Shown here: piece by piece, positions 23,097 to 34,300 of the stretch | Layout: the number at the start of each line of letters is the position of its first letter | How positions within the stretch are numbered: position 1 is the first letter of the stretch | Source: Microbotryum silenes-acaulis | Taxonomy: Eukaryota > Basidiomycota > Microbotryomycetes > Microbotryales > Microbotryaceae | DNA: 64,000 bases | Direction: 5' to 3' | NCBI GenBank assembly: GCA_003665825.1 | Contig: QPFY01000002.1 | Coordinates: 868,001 to 932,000, forward strand | Program-made: the position numbers and the translations under genes | Notes under the pieces: model-generated | Database searches by the model: none | The model's input: the letters and a program-made list of their open reading frames with translations, nothing else | What the model was told of the DNA's origin: nothing

Positions 23097-23486
23097 ACCT
23101 ATGATACGTCATCGAGTTTCAAAAAAAGAGAGAGCGCAAGCCGAGCAGAGAGGGGAGTGAAAGACAGCCAAAGAAGAATCAGCACGCTTGCTACGAACGA
23201 TGGCGGCGCGGGTGGCGGCAGGGGCATGGGGGTCTTGTCGTTCTGGACGACCGGAGCCGGGTTTCTTGCGACTCACCAATGGCACCCTCGAAAACGGTCT
23301 CATCGGCTTGGGCGCCGTCAACCAAAGCGGGAACCTAAGCGAGAGAGAACAGTAGAGCGCGATCGATCAGTTTTCGGCTGCTCAAGCGATGCCCAACGTG
23401 CGTGTGGGCCGGGGCCAGACGCGCGTGGCCTCCAACCAGCCGAACAAAATGCGGAATCAGCCACTCACGTCCTCGTGGTCAGACAT
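21195..23486 (-). CDS. SSB1: Cytosolic Hsp70, ribosome-associated Ssb type
   Basis: This chaperone binds nascent chains at the ribosome. The first exon is short: MSDHED, from the ATG at 23486 to a GTGAGT donor. Introns then separate small exons until the large one from 22868 that reads [17 protein letters not shown]. Hsp70 signatures are present: [27 protein letters not shown] and [16 protein letters not shown]. The features that point to Ssb rather than Ssa are the linker and lid region ([40 protein letters not shown]) and the absence of a C-terminal EEVD; the protein ends SGISGRG. Codon use is extremely biased to C- and G-ending codons, as in highly expressed genes. No signal peptide or presequence is seen, so it is cytosolic. 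Confidence 0.95.
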
Positions 23487-24128
23487 ATTTAGGGATGGAG
23501 GTCTGTTCGAAGTAATAACGAAGGGCGATATTAGTACCGGTGTAGGCCAAGAACAAGAGTGCCACGGCCAAAGAGGGTGGCGGCGTCGTGAAATGTATGT
23601 GCGAGAGCGCAAGCACGCGGAAGCCAGCGACAGAGCTTCGCGGGTCCTTCGTGGTCGTGGTCGTGGTCGTTGTCGTCGAGAGCTTCCCCAAAGTTCTGAG
23701 CCGCTGCGGAGTGTCCAACCATTCGAGTCGGAGGGCGTCCAGGGTGGGGAGGCGATGCAGTCACATCTGGGAGGAAGTGGGAATGTACGGGGCGACTTAC
23801 GGATGGATGGGTGAGAAATGGGGGGGGGATGGGGAAAGAGGAAACGAGTGAAACTGGTGCGGGCGGCGAAGGAGGGCCGTCCCCCTCCCGCTCAGTAAAA
23901 AAGTCGCTTCCTCCTTGCCGGCGTGCGCGCACGGGCCCGCTTGGTTGATTGTCGCGCCATTAGCCCGCGTCGAATTTGGCGATTACGGGCCTGGGCTAAC
24001 CCTGGCCGCGGTTAACGAGGGTTAACGGTTCGCTCCGCAGAATTTCGAACAATTTCCCACACGACTCCGCGACCTCTTCCACCGGCTCCTCGGAACCTCG
24101 GCTCGGCTCGTCTTGAGAGCAGACCATC
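23487..24128. promoter_or_regulatory. Divergent promoter between SSB1 and mitochondrial uS2m
   Basis: About 640 bp between diverging starts. It includes GTCGTGGTC-type trinucleotide repeats at 23650-23675 and a G9 run near 23820. No convincing triple heat-shock element was found, in line with Ssb genes being co-regulated with ribosomal genes rather than heat-induced. Confidence 0.5.
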
Positions 24129-25337
24129 ATGTCGTTGTCGAAATGCATCCGTAGCCTCCCCGCGTCGACCTCTTCGTCCCTCAACCTGACAAGAGCCGTT
24201 TCCACCTCGACTTCCTCGCCGTCGTCGTCGTCGTCGTCGTCGTCGTCGAGCTCGACCGATGCTTCCACTCCTTCCTCCCCCGCCCAACCCGTCTTGACCT
24301 CTCGTCAAAAGCAAGCCCAACAATCATGGTCCGAGATGATGACCAAAGTATCCGAACGAAGGGCACGTCGATACACGGGTCAGTACGAGAGCCCATCCCC
24401 CTTTCCTTTCGCTCTGCTTCCATCCATCCCTGACCTCCCTCTCCTCCACACTGCAGACGCCCAAATGACCCACCTCGGATCAACCCAAGACGCTACCTCG
24501 CAATACCGACCGCACCATAACCTCTCTCGCCCCTCAACCTCTCTAAGTACCACGATCTCTCACCTCATCGCCTCGGGTGCGCACCTAGGCCACTCGACCT
24601 CGCTCACGCACCGAGCCGCGATCCCCTCCATCTACGGCACCCGCACCGGGATCTCCTACATCGACCTACGTCAAACCCTACCCGCGCTGCGTCGAGCGGC
24701 CCAAGTCGTACGCGGCGTCGTCGAAAGGGACGGTATCGTCGTTTTCGTGGGCAGTTTGAAGGGGACCGAAAAAACGCTTTGGACGAATGCGCAGAGGTTG
24801 GGTTCGAATGGGTACGCGGTAACGAAATGGTTGCCGGGTACGATCTCGAACGCTCGAGAGGTGTTCAAACATTCCGAAATCCCTTTCACCGTTTCCCCCA
24901 CCTCATCCTACGCAGGTGGTCGAGATAAACGTGAGAAAGCGCCTACGAAGCCGACTCCGACGAGTTTCAAACCCGATCTCATGATCCTGCTCTCCCCTAC
25001 GTTGAACGAGCATGCGTTGAGGGAAGCGACGTCGAATGAGATCCCGACGATTGGGATCATGGATACGGATTTGGACCCGAGGTTGGTAACGTATTCGATT
25101 CCGGCGAATGATGATTCCCCTAGGACGATCGAATTGATCGCTGGGGTGTTGGGGATGGCCGGTAAGGATGGATTGCAGAGGAAGATCAAGAGGTGAGTAC
25201 GATCAAGGGTTTGACCTGCTCGAAAGGATCTGGCACTGATCCATCGTGGGTTTCTCAGGCAAGCGATCGAAGCCATGCGGTTGGCGTCGAGAAAACAAGG
25301 CATGATGGAAGCCCGCAAGCTCGGCAGTCATTACTAG
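24129..25337 (+). CDS. MRP4: Mitochondrial small ribosomal subunit protein uS2m
   Basis: This is the mitochondrial homologue of bacterial ribosomal protein S2. The N-terminus (MSLSKCIRSLPAS...) is basic and Ser/Thr-rich, a mitochondrial presequence, and contains a run of about eleven Ser encoded by a TCG repeat at 24221-24248. The S2 core follows: HLIASGAHLGHSTSL, PSIYGTRTGISYIDLRQT, FVGSLKGTEKTLWT, WLPGTISNAREVF, PDLMILLSPTLNEHALREA and PTIGIMDTDLDP. The final intron (about 25195-25259) joins KIKR to QAIEAMRLASRKQG, ending at 25337. A candidate first intron at 24379-24456 has GT...CAG ends, is 78 nt long and contains no stop, so either spliced or retained forms read through. Confidence 0.93.
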
Positions 25338-25693
25338 AACCCTTGTCTCCCCAAGATCTGCAATTTCAATCACAGATTTCAAATCACACATACACACAAG
25401 CTCTCACGATGCATTGGCAACTAGAAAGAGAAAATATGTTGTGTGGGGTGTCCTTCCGCTCCAACCCCAGAAGGGGAATAAGAGAGAAGGACCCCACATT
25501 TTGTCGGACCGAATCTACTATTTCACACGATGGCGCACCCAGTGACCAAAGAGAGAGAGAGAGGAGAAACACCGTAGGAATGTAAAAAAAGAACAAAGCA
25601 AGACGGTAGGTTGGGAAGAAGGGTTTTTGTCGTCGAAGACGCTTTCCGTATGTACGGCTGTTCGTGTGTTAGGGGGAGTGCCAACTCAAAAAG
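25338..25693. other. Convergent 3' region
   Basis: About 355 bp between the stops of uS2m and the Nab2-like gene. It has a GAGAGAGAGAGG tract near 25550 and A-rich sequence near 25585. No gene. Confidence 0.5.
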
Positions 25694-27917
25694 TTACTCG
25701 ACCTTGGCTTGTTGAGGTTCCGCTTCCAAGCCCTTGATCTCGACCTGATCCTGTTGTTCCTGACTCGTCTGACCAGGGATGATCGTCTCTGTCTTTCCCC
25801 CCTCTTCACTCTTCACCCCTTCACCATTCGTCGTCGTCGTCGCTCCATTCAACTGGGCCTCCCCTCCAGCGAACCTCTTCAACCTCTCCGAGATATGCTC
25901 CGTGTCCTCCTTGGGCCAAGCGCCAATACCACCCTCTTTCTTCATCGTCGCGCTCGGTTTCCCCAACGTCATGTTCGAGAAAGTGGCCGAAACGTTCCTC
26001 TTCGCTCCTGCACCTCCTGCACCCCCTCCGCCGACCCTCCTCCCAGGCGGGTGCGAGAAATGACAATCCGCTCTCGTACAGCCCAGTCCATACCTACAGG
26101 GCATCGAACCTCCAGTCGAAGGGTTATCCCAAGGATGGACAAAAACGCATCCAGGGCGGGTACAACTTCCCGCGAACTTGCACGGTTTCTCCCCTGCGCC
26201 GGCGATGGTCGATGAAGCTTCGGAGGAAGGGAGGACGGGCGCGACCTGAGGTGCGGGGGTGGGGATGAAGGTCGTTTGACCGGCAAAGTTCGTTGAGGTG
26301 TTCGGAGGCGGCGAGGCCTTTTGCGCGGGCGAGACGTGCGATTTCGGGCAGTCCTGCGGGCGGAGCGGTGGATGGGGTTCAGTTTGCGTGTGGCTTCCCG
26401 AGGTATGAAGCATTCACGTAAACTTACGGGATCAGCACAAGCAACTTGCTTCTCACACGCCTCGCTCGAAAGAACCAGACCCGATTCCTTGGTCGCGACG
26501 GGGCTAGGGTGCGAGTAAGGGCATTGCGGCTTGGAGCAATCAACGCCATGCTTGCAGATGGCCTCTTCGCTCGGTTTACTCGGCAGCACGACGGCGATCT
26601 GCTTTGGTACAGGAGGCTGGGCGGGGTGGCGGGGGCGGTGTTGTTGTTGGGCAGGCGGAGGAGCACCGAATCCAGCGGCTCCGGGGTGGAAAGGAGCTGC
26701 GGCCGGGTTGAAGCCTCCTTGTGCTGCTGGAACCGCGTTGGGAGCAACGTTCCAAGCGTTCGACATGGCCGCGAAAGCCTGAGCTTGAGCAATCGCGTGG
26801 GCTTGCGCTTGGGCCATGATCTGGGGTGGTAGTGTCGCGGCCAGAGGGTGCGAGGCAAGGGCGGGGTAAGGGATCGCGGCGAGGGCCGAAGGGTGAGCGC
26901 CTCGCTTGACGGCCTCGATCGTTTGAGCAATCTGCATAAAACCAAAAGTGGGTAAGTCACACCGTCACTATTGAACGAGCTAAACGAGAGGCTTACTGCT
27001 TCGAAAGCCTGCGGGGGCATACCCATGGCGTTCTGAGATGGCATCGGGTTGTTCCTCGCCTGACTCGGGCCCATGCGGTTCATTAACGAGCCTGCACCAT
27101 TTCCTGCTCCGTTCATGCGACCACCTCGACCTCCCGCTCCAGGTCCATTGGGATTCCTCGGTCCGAAAGGGATGCCGGCATGGTCGAAGCGAGGTCGTTG
27201 CACGTCCCTAGGTCCGGAGGGTACGCCTCCGTCCATGTCACGCGAGTCACGCTTGATACCCGATACGGCGTGACCAAAGACAGCTCCAGGGCGAGCGGGG
27301 ATCGAGGCATGGCCACGGATGCCGACGGCAGGTCGAGACGAGTCCGAGCCCGAGCCAGCGGGGGGGTTGGCTGACGAAGGGGGAATCGAGGCGCCAGGGG
27401 TAGGAGGAGCAGCGGAGGCGGCGGGGGTAGCGGCTTCGGGATTGGAAGCCGGGTCCGGGTAGTGGGACTTGAGTTCGGCAAAGAGCCAGCTGACAAAGGA
27501 CTCGTCGAAGTCGGACCCGATCAGGTCGGACAGTTCGGTCGAGATTTGGGCTGTTGCGGGTGTGGGAGTGGGTTCGAGTGAGCGTGGGGTCACGATGACG
27601 ACAGAGGGGTGGACTGACCTGCGGTCTTGCGGTTACCGAGCATGACCAAGCAGTATTCACTGTGTGAGAAGGAAGGGGTTAGTTCGAAAAGTCGAGTAGG
27701 ACGAAGTGAGTTGAGGTGCAACTTGCGCCATGACGGTATCATCCTCGGTGCTCCAGCCCAGGAAGGCCAACTGCTTTTGTATCGCGGCCTGTGTGGTGGG
27801 AGGGTGGGAGAGTGGGAGAGTCAGTGGGGGGTGATTGGGTGCATTGACCAGTGCTGTACGCGCCTGCAATGCCTGTCCTTGCTGGCTCGAAGGGACGATC
27901 TCTGGCTGGTACACCAT
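25694..27917 (-). CDS. NAB2: Nab2/ZC3H14-type CCCH zinc-finger poly(A)-RNA-binding protein
   Basis: Nab2 proteins bind poly(A) tails in the nucleus and act in mRNA export and tail-length control. The start at 27917 gives MVYQPEIVPSSQQGQALQ, spliced to AAIQKQLAFLGWSTEDDTVM, then YCLVMLGNRKTA and LSDLIGSDFDESFVSWLF, matching the N-terminal PWI-like helical domain of the family. A Gly/Pro/Asn-rich and an Ala/Gln-rich segment follow. The C-terminal half has tandem CCCH fingers: CKHGVDCSKPQCPYSH, one ending DCPKSH split by the intron near 26350-26430, CKFAGSCTRPGCVFVH and CRYGLGCTRADCHFSH. Additional introns lie near 27550-27620, 27660-27725, 27790-27860 and 26935-26995. Exon edges are approximate. 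Confidence 0.88.
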
Positions 27918-28369
27918 CGCTGATTACGCGGGGTCGGATGAACGGGGGATGACCACAGACGGACGACGGAGGGTGAAGTGCAAGCGTGGACGGGTGAGTA
28001 GCGAGCAGGTGAAGAGGGTTAGACGAGTGAAGGTCTGGTAAGTCCAAGTGGTGGTGGTGGTGGTGGTGTGGTCGAACGCGGGGTTGAATGCACCGGGGCA
28101 GCAGTCGTGTGAGGCGTGAGGCGTGAGGCGTGAGGCAGAGGAGAGGCCTGTAGAGGCCTGTGCGAGCTGAGCCGGGTTGCGACGCCCACCGCGCGCCTGT
28201 CGCGGCAGCTAAGCGGCAGCTCTGATTCTAATAGCTGATTAATCGCTGATTAGCGCTGATTTGCCACCCGCGCGACCCGCGCGACAAAGCGCTGACTTTG
28301 GACTGGAGCCTCACCCCACAGTTTTCCTGGACGAACACACGCAGAAATCACCATCAACCACTCTCCAAC
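27918..28369. promoter_or_regulatory. Divergent region between NAB2 and HUB1
   Basis: About 450 bp with several short repeats: GGTGGTGGT at 28050-28068, four tandem GTGAGGC units at 28109-28136, and recurring GCTGATT between 28225 and 28262. The last 50 bp before the HUB1 start are expected to be its 5' untranslated exon. Confidence 0.5.
28109..28136. repeat. Four tandem copies of GTGAGGC
   Basis: Perfect 7-bp units, four copies, between the NAB2 and HUB1 starts. They could be a simple repeat or a factor-binding array. Confidence 0.85.
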
Positions 28370-29251
28370 AGTCAGTATCATCCTCTGAGCTGCTTCCCAG
28401 TTCCTCTGAGCTGACCCTTCGTCCCTCTCTGTCCGCCATCCGCCATCATCCATCGTCCATCGTCCATCGTCCAACGTCATCCTCACCACCTCCACCTCCC
28501 ACCTCCACCTCGTTCATGACCATGCCCTCTTACTCTATGCTCCTCCAACCTACTTACAGTGGCACTGATCGAAATCATCGCCAACGATCGACTCGGTCAA
28601 AAGGGTACGCGAGCTACAACGATCGTGTACTCGACTCGACTTGACATTATGCGCTGACCGACGCTCCTCTCCGTCCTTCTTCCTTGCCAATACATCTTCT
28701 TACGATAACGAACGAATATCTAGTTCGCGTCAAGTGCGAGTGAGTTCAGATCAACACGAAACTAATCCGCCCTCGATTGGGTAGACTCTCTGATCCTCCC
28801 CCTCCACCCCTGCCAGCTCGGAGGATACCGTCGGCGATCTCAAAAAACTCATCGCCGCACAAACCGGAACAAAAGCGTGCGTATACTCTACAATCACATC
28901 GCCCAGCACATATTGATCACACCTCTTTACCTCAGTGAAAAGATCGTGCTCAAGAAATGGTAAGCCTAGGAGATCGCACTCGTTCCGAAACGAGCAGTCT
29001 GTGTAGCTGATTCTCGCGCAATCACAGGTACACCATTTACAAGGACCAGTTGAGTCCCTTCTTGTCTACGAAGGAATTGATGGATCTTTGAAACTGATAT
29101 CTCCTTGACGCGCTCCATAGCATCACACTGGCCGACTACGAGGTCGGTTTCCATTCCCGTCTGCAGACCCTTCCTCCTCACCGCTGACACCGTTTCCTTT
29201 CCTGGTCATCCTCACCAGATCAACGATGGCATGTCACTCGAAATGCAATAA
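28370..29251 (+). CDS. HUB1: Ubiquitin-like splicing modifier Hub1/UBL5
   Basis: Hub1 binds spliceosomal Snu66 non-covalently and modulates splice-site choice. Eight pieces close in frame to 73 aa: 28370 (one base), 28560-28604, 28724-28739, 28817-28876, 28936-28959, 29028-29048, 29120-29141 and 29219-29251. They read ALIEIIANDRLGQK, VRVKC, SEDTVGDLKKLIAAQTGTK, EKIVLKKWYTIYKD, HITLADYEINDGMSLEMQ. No ATG lies in frame upstream within exon 2. The only start I find is formed by joining ...CTCTCCAACA (ending 28370) to TGGCACTG, giving CAACATGGCA, a strong fungal start context, across a 189-nt intron with GTCAGT and TTACAG ends. The C-terminus ends LEMQ, without the double tyrosine usual in Hub1. 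Confidence 0.92.
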
Positions 29252-29584
29252 ACCCGCCACTTGAACCTCTTCTCTTCAGGAATCAGTCATAACTGTGTAC
29301 AGATTGGCTTCCTCTTGCGCCTGTAAAACATCTCTCCCTCTGATACCAAGCATTTACCCCCCCTTGCTCTTCTGGAGACCTTGGTATGAAAGTCAAAAGA
29401 AGAGAGAGAGACCAATAGGATTGCACTGTACGTTTCATCAAGGGATTCGTAACCCTCCCGCGCGCCATTCTTTCGTGTTTCGTATCCTCCTCGGACCCGC
29501 CACGCTACTTACTTCTTGCTCCTCTAAAAACAAGAAACACTTGCCTGCCTCCTCTTCCCCTTCCCTCTCCTCTTCAAGAGATGC
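29252..29584. other. Convergent 3' region
   Basis: About 330 bp between the HUB1 and ERD2 stops. It contains GAAGAGAGAGAGACC near 29400. No gene. Confidence 0.5.
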
Positions 29585-30605
29585 CTACGCAGGCAACTCG
29601 AATTTTTGCCCCCTCATCACTTTGGTAAAGTAGATATAAAAGAAATCCGAAAACAAAGCGGTCTGCACCAACCCGGCGACGATCGCGATCGGATCTACGG
29701 TATCCTCCGTAAAATACCTATAGATCCAATTCGGGACGTAGAGCGCTCGGTAGGCGCCGAGCGCGAAAAGGTAATGCGTCGTGATCGTTTCGGCTTCCCC
29801 TGTACGTTGTAGCATAAAGAGTTGCGGAAGGATCGCGACGGCTTCGAGGTAGATGGAGAACGACCAAAGGAGCTCGGAGGGGGTGCTGGGGGGAAAAGGG
29901 AGGGATGTGAGCTTTTGTAAGGAGGGGGGACGTAATGTAAGATACTCACAATCGGTAGTTGAAGATCATGGCCAATACGGTACAAGGGCCCAAGAGGTAC
30001 TCGAGACGCAAAGTATCGAGGGCGGGGTCCTGGGTCGGCCTGGGAGGGAACGATCATGTAACAAAGATGATTCAGCATTCCTCCCTATGCCCATCCCCCG
30101 TCGTAACTCGAACCCGGACTGACTTGTATTTGATCTTCATGAGGAAGATGACGTAGGCGGCCGAACCGATGAAGAAGATCTTCATCACCGTGTTGTAGAG
30201 CGAGATATGGGGGCCAGTCACGAGGTCGACATAGCTGTTGGTTGGTTGGGGAGGGGAGAGTTGAAGGTGGGTTTGAGGTGGGTGTGTGTGCGTGTGTGCG
30301 TGTGTGCGTGGAGCGACAAGTCGCGGAGAGAAGAGTTTGGCGCGGTGGATTCGGCAATGGCACGAGGGTGACGAAATCATTCAAACGACGAAGTACGATC
30401 AGAGCAGAGAAAGAAACCCCCGTGTCAGCGAAGATGACAAGACCGTGTACTGTGGGTATACTGACCGGGTGAGAAAGACAAGCAAGTAAGACAACTGGGT
30501 CTTGAACGAGATGCCGCGACAGGACCTCGACTTTGTGATCTTGTGCACGAGGATCAGGATCGAGGCCAAGTGCGACAGGTCGCCGAGTAGTCGGAAGATG
30601 TTCAT
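29585..30605 (-). CDS. ERD2: ER lumen protein-retaining receptor (KDEL/HDEL receptor)
   Basis: Erd2 is the seven-helix Golgi receptor that returns HDEL/KDEL proteins to the ER. Exon 1 starts [20 protein letters not shown] at 30605 and includes [13 protein letters not shown], the conserved first loop, ending FLTR. Splicing across about 230 nt then gives [20 protein letters not shown]. The next exon has [19 protein letters not shown], and the last exon reads [39 protein letters not shown] and the C-terminal lysine-bearing tail [12 protein letters not shown]. All family blocks are present in order. The first intron contains a GT/GC dinucleotide-like repeat near 30284-30312. Confidence 0.95.
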
Positions 30606-31375
30606 CGTGGCTTGCTAGGGTGGAGGGGTAGGGAGGACGAGGGTCGGGAGTGGGGTGACGTCGGACGGTGAGGTGGTTGGGCAGCACACCTCCTGACGTG
30701 TTCCGACTCGGGCGGGGGAGCGACGTGGGACGCTGGTGGTCGCGACGGGTGCTGTCGTGCTCGTGCGTTCGCAAACGAGATGCTCTACTCCGGCGCTGGT
30801 GGCTTCCTGCGTTCGACTTGGCTCGCGGGGGGGGGCGGGGGGGGGGTATGTCCTCGAATGGGGGGAAGGTCGACCGAGTGGTGACACCTACGACGGGCTC
30901 GGAAGCGTGCTTTTGCAGGGCGAGGTGTTGGGTGTGGGTGCGTATGAGCGTGGCCGCTCTCTCTCGCGACGACGGACGCGCGCTGCGGCCATCTGGGCCC
31001 TTCTGCGCAGATCTCTGGGCTGTGACCGATCCACGGCGCGGTCGACTTTGAGCTCAGACCACCTCGAGTCGACAATCGACAAACGCCGCGCTCATTGCCC
31101 TATTGACGCATCCTAGTGGTGCGCTTGCCTTCATTCCCCTCGCCCTCCGAATCTCAGTCTTTTCCGGAGATCGGACCATCTGCTCGGTGTCTCTTGGGTG
31201 GTTAGGGTCACGTGGGAAGCGTGTGTCATCCACCGCGGCCCCCCAGTGCGCGACCCGTGCTCGGTCCTCCTTCTCCCCCACTTGAAGCATCCCGTTCGCA
31301 ATCGACGCCAGCGGCACGTCCGCCACCCTCGTCCTTCGCCTTCTTCCCGACCCGTAGCCACCGATTGCCTCGATC
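30606..31375. promoter_or_regulatory. Divergent promoter between ERD2 and the CLC gene, with G-rich tract
   Basis: 770 bp between diverging starts. At 30827-30846 the plus strand has G9, one C, then G10, within a larger G-rich stretch (about 30800-30880) that could form quadruplex DNA. Both strands have open frames but no domains. Confidence 0.5.
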
Positions 31376-34300
31376 ATGGACCCGTCAACTAGTAGTGTCT
31401 TCTCAGCATCCCGATCTCGCTCCAGTACGCGTTCAGTATTGACGGCCATAGATCAGGCTCCGTCATCGTCGTCACGTTCACGCTCCCCTTCACGCGCCGC
31501 CGCCGCCGCACGGGTCCCGGTGCCTCATCTCAACACCACGGTCACGACTCCCTCTCTCGGCGCATTTGGACTATCAACACCTACGCCCAATTCAACTGAA
31601 GACGAAAGAAGCCCTCTTCTCTTGCACCGCGTCAAATCAAGTTCGAGTGGGATCCAGAACGTGCGCAAATTGAGCGCGGCCGTGTCGGATTACATCTCGG
31701 GTGGGGCCCATTCCGGTGCCGGCGCGGCGGGCCACCCCCAAGCGCTCAGTCTCCATTTCAACGACGCCCCTTCTCCCAACGCCGACCCAGATGGAGAGCA
31801 ATACGATGAATGCGCGAGTTTGTTTTCGGATCAGGAACATTGGGGGAGAGGGGATGAGGCAGAGGAAGGCATCAGTTGGAGGGGAGGGAGGAGAAGGAAA
31901 AGTGGGAAGGGGACACCGAGTTTGAAGGGGTATGATGGCGAGTTTAGGCATGACTTGCAGGGCGAGGCGGGGAATGGCATCAGGCAGTGGTGCGTGATTA
32001 TCTCGAATTTGGTGTCGTGAGCATGGACTGATTTCGAATGGCCGTTGATGCACAGGTACGGTAAGGACAGAATTGTGCCTTTGGGAGAAACGCTAGTGCA
32101 AGACTCTGACCTCCTGGCAAACTCTTCCCGTCGGGTGCTCTAGACAACTTTCATACGATCGGTCAGTTGCCCGAGCGCCATTCCGGACAAAGTCATCAAC
32201 TAACACGAACCTTTGACCTCTTAATCAGATTGGATTCATGTCAGTCCTGCATTCGCAGGGATACAATTTGGGGTCGCCTCTGACTTTCCTTTGCACCATA
32301 GGACTCGATCAAGCACTCGTATCGGATGCGCAAGCTTCGACTGCGCAAACGCACCGACGGCCTGCGCGGCCAGCTCGTTAATCTCTGGGACGGAAGCCAG
32401 GGTTGGATATTGGTGACCGTGATCGGTGAGGACCACTTTGTTAAACGTCGTTTGCATGTTACCGATCCTCTGTAGTCCCACAGGAATCCTAACCGCCTTG
32501 GTCGCCTTCATGATCACCTCCTCCGAGATGCTCCTCTTTGATCTCAAAGACGGATACTGCGCGACCAACCCACGGCTCGCAAAACGCTTCTGCTGTCCCG
32601 TAGGTCGAAGAGGAAGGACCGGGTCTATCTTCAGTCTCATGTCGGTCGTGAGATCTCCACCGGTCAAGGAGGTAGAGGATCACTGCGCGAACTGGCGCAC
32701 CTGGGCACAGGTTTGGGTCGACAGGGGCGGATCCGAGCATTATGCCGAGGCTATTGCATACCTCGCCTTTATTTGCATCGCTGTAAGGGTTTTACCCAAG
32801 TTTTACAGGCAATCGGTACGCTGATCGATCTGTATTTGGGATGATGCCAGGTGCTCTTCGCGGTCTTCGCTGCGTCTTTGACCATCTACCTCACGGCTTC
32901 GGACTCGGTCTACTCCTCAAAAGACTCGCCTTCGATACCCCACCCCGGCTTCTCACCCGCCTTCCCCGCCTTGCTCTCTTCTCGCCCAGGCCTGAGTCCC
33001 TCCCCCTCCGTGTCCTTCCGCCCAGAAGACTCATTGAGGGCCGACGACGGCAAGTTGCAACTCCCGACGCCTCGCCCTCGGAAAGTCATGTACTTTGCCG
33101 CCGGTTCAGGTATCCCAGAGATCAAGACTATACTCTCGGGCATGGTCATCCGAGGTTACCTCGGAACATGGACGCTCGTTACTAAAGCTGTCGGACTCTC
33201 CTTCAGCGTTGCGTCCGGTCTCTCCCTCGGTAAAGAAGGTCCCTTGGTCCACATCTCTTCAGCGGTCGGCAACATTGCCTCACGTTTCTTCCCCAAGTAC
33301 GATCGCAACGAAGGTAAACGACGCGAAATCCTCAGTGCCGCATGTGCTGCAGGTGTCTCGGTCTCCTTTGGTGCTCCTGTAGGAGGCACGTTGTTCTCCC
33401 TCGAGGAGGTGTCGTACTTCTTTCCTTCGAGGACGATGATCAGGTCGTTTTGGTGCGCCATGATCGCGGCGATCTCGTTGAAGATGCTGGATCCGTTCGG
33501 GACGGGCAAGACCGTTCTCTTTGAGGTCACCTACGACAGGGTGAGTGGTTCCTACCTTTGCAACGACAGGAACCTTCCGGGCTGATTGTAAAAATCGAAG
33601 TACCTACAGGACTGGCACACGTTCGAATTAATCGGGTTTCTCCTCCTCGGGGCTTTTGGAGGCGTCTACGGCGCTTTGTTCTGCAAAGCCAACATCTGGT
33701 GGACCCGTCGCGTCCGCAATGGGACCTTCCTCAGATCCCATCCCATCATCGAAGTCGCTTTGGTTACCCTCATCACCGTCGCCATCGCTTTCTACAACCC
33801 TTGGACCAAGATGGGAGGCACGGAATTCATTTCCGAGTTGTTCTCGGAATGTCATATCGATTCAACGAATAAGAGTGCGTTGTGTGTGGATGTACCTGGC
33901 GAAGCATGGTCTTTGATTGGGAGTGTAGCCTTCGCTTTGGTTGCGAAAGCGGCGTTGACGGTCATTACGTTTGGCATCAAATTACCCGTGAGTGTCACCC
34001 CTTTACCCGATCGCTAGGCGAGCTTGCGCTGACCATCGCTTCCTCAAACCTCCTTGCAGGCCGGCATCTTCATCCCCACCCTCGTCGTTGGGGCCTGCAC
34101 AGGCCGCATCGCGGGCCTGCTCGTCGAAGTCCTGCACGCCCACAACCCAACCTGGACTATATTCGCCGCATGTCGAACCTCGAACGAACAGGGACCTCTC
34201 CCCTTTGGTCAAGCGTGTGTTCTACCCGGTGTTTGGTCCATGATTGGAGCTGTTTCGGCGCTGGCGGGAGTGACGAGGACGACGGTCAGTTTGGCGGTGA

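Noticed and set aside
21819..23492. 557-codon plus-strand open frame opposite the Hsp70 gene
   Set aside because: It lies in a fixed frame opposite the SSB1 coding exons. Strong codon bias in Hsp70 genes is known to leave long antisense frames open; the translation is repetitive Gly/Asp/Leu/Val with no domain, and it crosses SSB1 splice sites.
23487..24128. Possible heat-shock elements upstream of SSB1
   Set aside because: GAATTTCGAA near 24044 and TTCCCCAAAGTTCT near 23686 do not keep the five-base spacing of nGAAn units.
30085..30774. 229-codon minus-strand frame over ERD2
   Set aside because: It runs through ERD2 introns and promoter in a frame different from the conserved receptor exons.
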